Source of the DNA: Erinaceus europaeus
Lineage: Eukaryota > Chordata > Mammalia > Eulipotyphla > Erinaceidae
Length of the DNA: 64,000 nucleotides
Direction: 5' to 3'
Assembly: GCF_950295315.1 (NCBI RefSeq)
Contig: NC_080179.1
Location: forward strand, 68,211,553 to 68,275,552
In this document: piece by piece, positions 60,158 through 64,000 of the stretch
Position numbering within the stretch: the first letter of the stretch is position 1
Layout of the letters: the number at the start of each line of letters is the position of its first letter
The notes under the pieces: model-generated
Seen by the model: only the letters and a program-made list of their open reading frames with translations
The model's database searches: none
What the model was told of the DNA's origin: nothing
Made by a program: the position numbers and the translations under genes

Positions 60158-60642
60158 GTGAGTCCTTGCTCTCAGGTTTGCTTTCTCTGTAGGGTCCCTG
60201 CCCACCTGTGTACCTGCAGTAAAGGGGGGGGGGCTAGTTCTACCCACCCCCATCTCTCCTGTAGGCCCTGGGGACCTGGGCTTCCCTCAGCTCTGTCTAG
60301 ACATGCAGGGTCTTCTAGCTGGGGCCACCTGGTGCCTGGGGACCCTGCCTAGGCAGGTACGGGTGTGACAGGTGAGTCATTGGGCTGGTTTTAATGTGGA
60401 GACTCCTCACTGTGGCTGGCATCCTATGGGGCATTACCTGTTTGCCAGCTGTCTTCACCAAGAAGTCCTGGGAACCAACAGGAAGAGCGAGCTATACAGT
60501 GCAGTCTTTTTATCTGCATTTATGTGAAGGTAGCAGATGAACTGGTCTAAGAATGTGCAGATATGATACCTAGCTGGGGAAACAGTGATTCGTAGACTTC
60601 CCTTTTCATAGCCCACACTCCATGTTGCTTTCCTAGCAAAAG
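60158..60642. other. Downstream intron or 3' UTR, no recognised features
   Basis: If the donor at 60158 is used, this is intron; otherwise it is 3' UTR. No AATAAA signal with a convincing context is seen here. A G run lies at 60224-60232. Confidence 0.4.
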
Positions 60643-60730
60643 GAAGAAAAAGGCAATATGCCTTGGAGTGGAGGAGGGTTGAGCCTTCATCTGACACTTT
60701 CCTTTCTTTTGATTTAATATTTTATGCATT
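60643..60730. repeat. 88-bp direct repeat, left copy
   Basis: Identical base for base to 61082-61169. It starts GAAGAAAAAGGCAATATGCC and ends ATATTTTATGCATT. The pair flanks the RTE-like fragment. Confidence 0.95.
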
Positions 60731-61081
60731 ACTACTACTTCTAGTGTTTGCCCTTCTTCCGTAGCCAGTCAACAGTGTCAGGTTGAGCCTTATGTAAAGT
60801 TTCGAGACCTCCTTTGAATCTGGAGAGGTGGCAGTCGTTGACTATGTGGGTCATAGTCTGTCTGGAGCTGCAGGGGCAGTTCGGGTCGTCTCTGGCTCCC
60901 CAGCGATGGAACATAGCGGCGCACCGGCCATGGCCTGTTCGATAGCGATTGAGGAGGGCCCGATCATAACGTGCTAGGTCAGAGCCGGGTTGACGCTCGC
61001 AGGGGTCTGTGATGAGGTGTTTGTTCTTGACCTCAGCTGACTGCCAGCTCTGTTTCCAAGAGTCTGGAACAGAGAAGTTCA
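60731..61081 (-). mobile_element. RTE-like non-LTR retrotransposon, 3' fragment (copy 2)
   Basis: 351 bp between the two 88-bp repeats. The minus strand encodes the C-terminal end of a LINE polymerase ORF with ARYDRALLNRYRTGHGRC, CPCSSRQTMTHIVNDC and DTVDWLRKKGKH, then TAG followed directly by an AAGTAGTAGT tail. A stop codon joined to a short trinucleotide tail, with almost no 3' UTR, is typical of the RTE clade. It is 5'-truncated. The minus-strand frame 60741-61136 runs on into the flanking repeat, which is a chance fusion. Confidence 0.85.
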
Positions 61082-61169
61082 GAAGAAAAAGGCAATATGC
61101 CTTGGAGTGGAGGAGGGTTGAGCCTTCATCTGACACTTTCCTTTCTTTTGATTTAATATTTTATGCATT
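61082..61169. repeat. 88-bp direct repeat, right copy
   Basis: Identical to 60643-60730; its right end runs straight into the SINE-B at 61170. Confidence 0.95.
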
Positions 61170-61302
61170 TAATGACAGAGACAGGGTAAGCCAGAGCACT
61201 GCTCAGCTCTGGTTTATGGCAGTGCTAGGGATTGAACCTGGGAGCTCAGAGCCTTAGGCATGAATATCTTTTGCAGAACCATTATGCTGTATCCCCAACT
61301 CA
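61150..61302 (-). repeat. SINE-B
   Basis: Antisense: AGAGCACTGCTCAGCTCTGG, GGGATTGAACCTGGGAGC, AACCATTATGCTGTATCCCC. Its left, A-tail side overlaps the 88-bp repeat, so the RTE-like insertion hit the edge of this SINE. Confidence 0.85.
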
Positions 61303-62058
61303 AGCCTGACCTTTTATCCTTGAACAAGAACAGAGGCTGTTAAATGGGCAGGACCGACAGACAGACAGACAGCTGGCCAGAAAAGCTTGCTTAGAAAGCC
61401 TCTGTCCTTGTACCAGTGGTTATTGAGAGAAGGTGATGTTGGGTGAGGTCCTTGTGCTCTCAGCCCTCACTGCAGAAGCTGGCAGGTGAGCTAGTGAGCC
61501 TTCGGGATGGGTGTGAAGCTGGACTGGGCAAGGGGGCTTGGGAGCAGCAGCCCCTCCTGCAGCGTCTTCAGCATGGAGAGAAGGAAGGCGTGACGTAACC
61601 CTGTTGCTAGTGCTCAGGTTGCAGCTTGCATGTGGGAAGCGTGACAGCATGCAACAGGGGCAGGCTAGGAGATGGGCTAGCCCGCAGGGGGCATTGTCCA
61701 CTGCCTCCCGCATGTCCAGGAGAGCTGATGGGCCCTGGTCAGCCTGTTCAGCTCTGACACCTGCCTTCTGCCAGAAATCAAGTCAAACTGGATGTTAAGA
61801 AACTGATTTGGGCTGTGTGTTCTCAGTAGTGGGACTCACACTTAAGAGGAATTTTAAGATCACGTCAGACCACTCAGAACAGAAGAGTATAAAGCAAAAA
61901 CCAGCACATCCAGCATCTTGAAAGCCAGGATTTTTGATGGAGCCCTGGGCCTGGGCCTCTGCATTTTACTAACCTTTAGCTATGATTTCGTTGGCTGTCA
62001 GGCTGGGATTTTATTCCTCTGATTCCTTAGTCACATAAATAACACCAGAGAACCTGTA
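61303..62058. other. Downstream stretch without recognised features
   Basis: Single-copy-looking sequence with a short (GACA)n run near 61356-61371. No exon could be assigned. Confidence 0.45.
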
Positions 62059-62061
62059 TCT

Positions 62062-62432
62062 CTTTTTTTTTTTTCTTTTTTTTTCTTTTCCTCCTCCAGG
62101 GTTATTGCTGGGCTCGGTGCCTGCACCATGAATCCACTGCTCTTGGAGGCCATTTCCCCCCCCTTTTGTTGCCCTTGTTGTAGCTTCATTGTGGTTATTA
62201 TTATTATTGCCCTTGTTGACGCAATTCGTTGTTGGATAGGACAGAGAGAAATGGAGAGAGGAAGGGAAGACAGAGAAGGGGAGAGAAAGATAGACACCTG
62301 CAGACCTGCTTCACCGCCTGTGAAGCGACTCCCTTGCAGGTGGGGAGCCGGGGGCTCGAACCGGGATCCTAACACTGGTCCCTGCGCTTTGCGCCACATG
62401 TGCTTAACCCACTGCGCCACCGCCCGACCCCC
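62062..62432 (-). repeat. SINE-A with 3' module, full length
   Basis: Antisense: T run, CTCCAGGGTTATTGCTGGG, CCCTTTTGTTGCCCTTGTTG, GGATAGGACAGAGAGAAATG, GCGCCACCGCCCGACCCCC. AGAACCTGTATCTC at 62048 and 62433 is the target-site duplication. Confidence 0.95.
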
Positions 62433-62514
62433 AGAACCTGTATCTCATCTGTTTCTGCTTCTTCTGTGTATCTCTTCCCTCTCCTCACTCCCACCCCTCC
62501 CAGCCACCCCCCCC

Positions 62515-62780
62515 CCTTTTTATTTACTAGCGTACTGCTCAGCTCTGGCTCATGGCAGCACAGGAGACTGAACATGGGACCTCTTAGAGCCTCAGGCATG
62601 AGAGTCTGTTTGCATAACCATTATGCTAGCTCCCCTGCACTCCTCCTCCTCCTTTTTAAGGTACAGAAAGATAAAGAGGTAGAGAGAATAAGAGACCGCA
62701 GCACTGACGTTTCCTCCAACTCAGTGGGGTCTGGGCTGAGCCTGGTGAAGCAACGCGCTATCCAGGCTACTTCACCAGCT
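62515..62780 (-). repeat. SINE-B then SINE-C
   Basis: 62515-62635 antisense SINE-B (GTACTGCTCAGCTCTGGC, CATAACCATTATGCTAGC). 62640-62780 antisense SINE-C (GAGACCGCAGCACTGACG, GGCTACTTCACCAGCTC). Confidence 0.75.
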
Positions 62781-62819
62781 CGAGTGTCTGCATCGGGAAA
62801 GTTCTGTTCCATGACTATT

Positions 62820-63058
62820 AAAAAGAATTCTTGTTGGGGGTCGGGCGGTGGCGCAGTGGGTTAAGCGCATGTGGCGCAAAGCGCAGGAACTGGCGTAAGG
62901 ATCCCGGTTCGAGCCCCCGACTCCCCACCTGCAGGGGAGTCGCTTCACAGACGGTGAAGCAGGTCTGCAGGTGTCTATCTTTCTCTCCTCCTCTCTGTCT
63001 TCCCCTCCTCTCTCCATTTCTCTCTGTCCTATAAAAAAAAAAAAAAGAATTCTTGTTG
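62820..63058 (+). repeat. SINE-A, youngest-looking copy, with target-site duplication
   Basis: The element at 62836-63042 has GGGGTCGGGCGGTGGCGCAG, GGATCCCGGTTCGAGCCCCC, GTCTGCAGGTGTCTATC and CTGTCCTAT, then a pure A tail. AAAGAATTCTTGTTG lies on both sides. Confidence 0.95.
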
Positions 63059-63104
63059 TGACAGGTGAAACCTATCCCCCTTAAATATAAATATATACAC
63101 TTAT

Positions 63105-63238
63105 TTTCTTTTAATGAGAGAGAAACACCAGAGCACTGCTCAGCTCTGGCTTATAGTGGTGCCGAGGATTGAACCTGGGAGCTTGGAGCCCCAGGCTTGT
63201 GAAAGCCTTTTGCAGAAACGTGATGCTGTCTCCCTAGC
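63105..63238 (-). repeat. SINE-B
   Basis: Antisense: CAGAGCACTGCTCAGCTCTGG (one base longer than the shared core), GAGGATTGAACCTGGGAGC, GATGCTGTCTCCC. Confidence 0.8.
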
Positions 63239-64000
63239 AAAATCTAACCTCTGCCATTTAAGGCCAGTGTCCTCAGCAGGCAGCGGATTCCTCCAGGCCT
63301 CCGTAGGGTTGCTTGGATGACATCTACAATTCTGGTGTGCCCGTGAAGCGACAAGGCAGTTCCTAGCTAGGTCAGCTTTCCTGTTTTCAGTCTTCCCAGA
63401 GTCTCCGCCTCACCCTGTTCCTGAGGCCATGTCTTCAGGTCAGATCTGAAGCACGTGGCTCCAGCTAGACACAGGAGGCTGGAGATGGTCTGGCTGAGCA
63501 CTCCAGCATCCTGAATGAGGAGGTGGGCGTGGGGTGGAGACATACACTCTGGGTTTATTAAGCAGCTAATACGCAGAGTTTCACGTGATGTCTGCTTGAC
63601 CCTAGCTGATGCAGGCATACAGGTATGTGTGCTTGGCTCCCAGAAAATGCTCTCTCCTTTCAGAAAGATACCTAAATTGGTTTTTTGCATGATAGTGAGA
63701 GGGGTGGGGTGGGGATTTTGGCCTCTGGAGACAGGGATGGGGAAGTGTCCCACTACCCCTGGCGGCCTGCAGGAAAGGTGGGGGAACAGCGGTGTTGCCA
63801 GCACAGGGGTCTGAGGCAAGAGACTGAGGGTCACAGAGGCCAAGGGCAGACCTGGAGGGCCCGGTAGCTGGAAGGTGATTGCAGACAAAAGGTGTGTGAT
63901 GAACAGTAACATTAAGCACTTCCAGCTGCTGGGGTGGGAGTGAGGGGCAAGGGGTCTCCACAGCTGCACCCCTGGAGTTTTCTTTTTTCTTTTTTTATAT
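63239..64000. other. Downstream stretch without recognised repeats
   Basis: About 760 bp with no recognised repeat, ending in a T-rich run (63980-64000). Part could belong to the KIF5C 3' UTR exon, but I cannot show it. The 200-codon minus-strand open frame at 63367-63969 resembles no protein I know. Confidence 0.4.

Noticed and set aside
60741..61136. 131-codon minus-strand frame as an exapted gene
   Set aside because: It is the RTE-like ORF end joined to an ATG in the flanking 88-bp repeat by chance.
62837..62930. tRNA-like A and B boxes at the heads of SINEs as tRNA genes
   Set aside because: They recur with the full SINE body and have no tRNA cloverleaf or anticodon arm.
63367..63969. 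200-codon open frame on the minus strand, the longest in the window
   Set aside because: It has no recognisable domain and no splice-site or start context. The other strand is open over part of it, as expected for GC-rich non-coding DNA.
61303..64000. A second gene downstream of KIF5C
   Set aside because: No exon-like segment with matching splice sites or a known protein family was found.

Overview
The window is nuclear DNA of a mammal and is almost certainly from a hedgehog (Erinaceus-type). The main argument is the repeat content. The introns are packed with a tRNA-headed SINE whose head reads like GCGGGTTAAGCGC and whose body runs CTGCAGGTGTCTGTCTTTC, then CTGTCCTATCCAAC, then an AACAATAA-type tail. 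From memory this is the ERI SINE of Erinaceus; no database could be searched. I recognise three SINE types and use these working labels: SINE-A (the long ERI-like unit, about 200-340 bp), SINE-B (about 110-130 bp, with AGCACTGCTCAGCTCTGG and a GGTTATGCAAA-type head) and SINE-C (about 130-160 bp, with a purine-rich A tail and GAGCTATTTC in antisense). L1 fragments (mostly 3' ends), class II-like solo LTRs, an RTE-like LINE and many microsatellites make up the rest.

The only gene I can support is KIF5C, the neuronal conventional kinesin heavy chain, on the + strand. Fourteen coding exons lie between 11520 and 60150. All have AG acceptors and GT donors, and the reading phase is kept across every junction. 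Together they encode the last 585 codons of the protein, about residues 373-957 if the total length equals the human 957. This covers the end of the neck, hinge 1, coil 1, hinge 2, coil 2, the light-chain-binding heptads and the tail with the autoinhibitory QIAKPIR motif. The motor domain lies upstream of the window. The stop codon is 7 bases before a good candidate splice donor, so the 3' UTR probably continues in another exon that I could not place.

Layout: 1-11519 is intron upstream of the first exon seen. 11520-23402 holds four exons of the hinge and coil 1 region. 23403-33550 is the largest intron between two exons of this window. 33551-47118 holds six coil 2 exons. 47119-60150 holds the light-chain-binding and tail exons, interrupted by a repeat-rich 49-57 kb block with two LTRs inserted in L1 and a third LTR beside a tRNA copy. 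60158-64000 is downstream intron, UTR or flank, with an RTE-like insertion.

The most unusual structures are not genes. (1) At 55046-55520 a complete tRNA-Lys(CTT) copy with a CCA end is joined through 7 bp to an exact 18-nt tRNA-Lys3 primer-binding-site complement and then to an antisense LTR. (2) At 60643-61169 an RTE-like 3' fragment is flanked by two identical 88-bp direct repeats; a roughly 97% identical copy lies at 36710-37124. (3) A solo LTR at 49772-50213 carries a tRNA-Gly 5' half and a 33-base C run. (4) A candidate 43-bp poison exon lies at 11984-12026. (5) A 28-bp minisatellite has grown inside a SINE at 47531-47726. Most long open frames in the window are antisense or sense readings of SINEs and are not genes.
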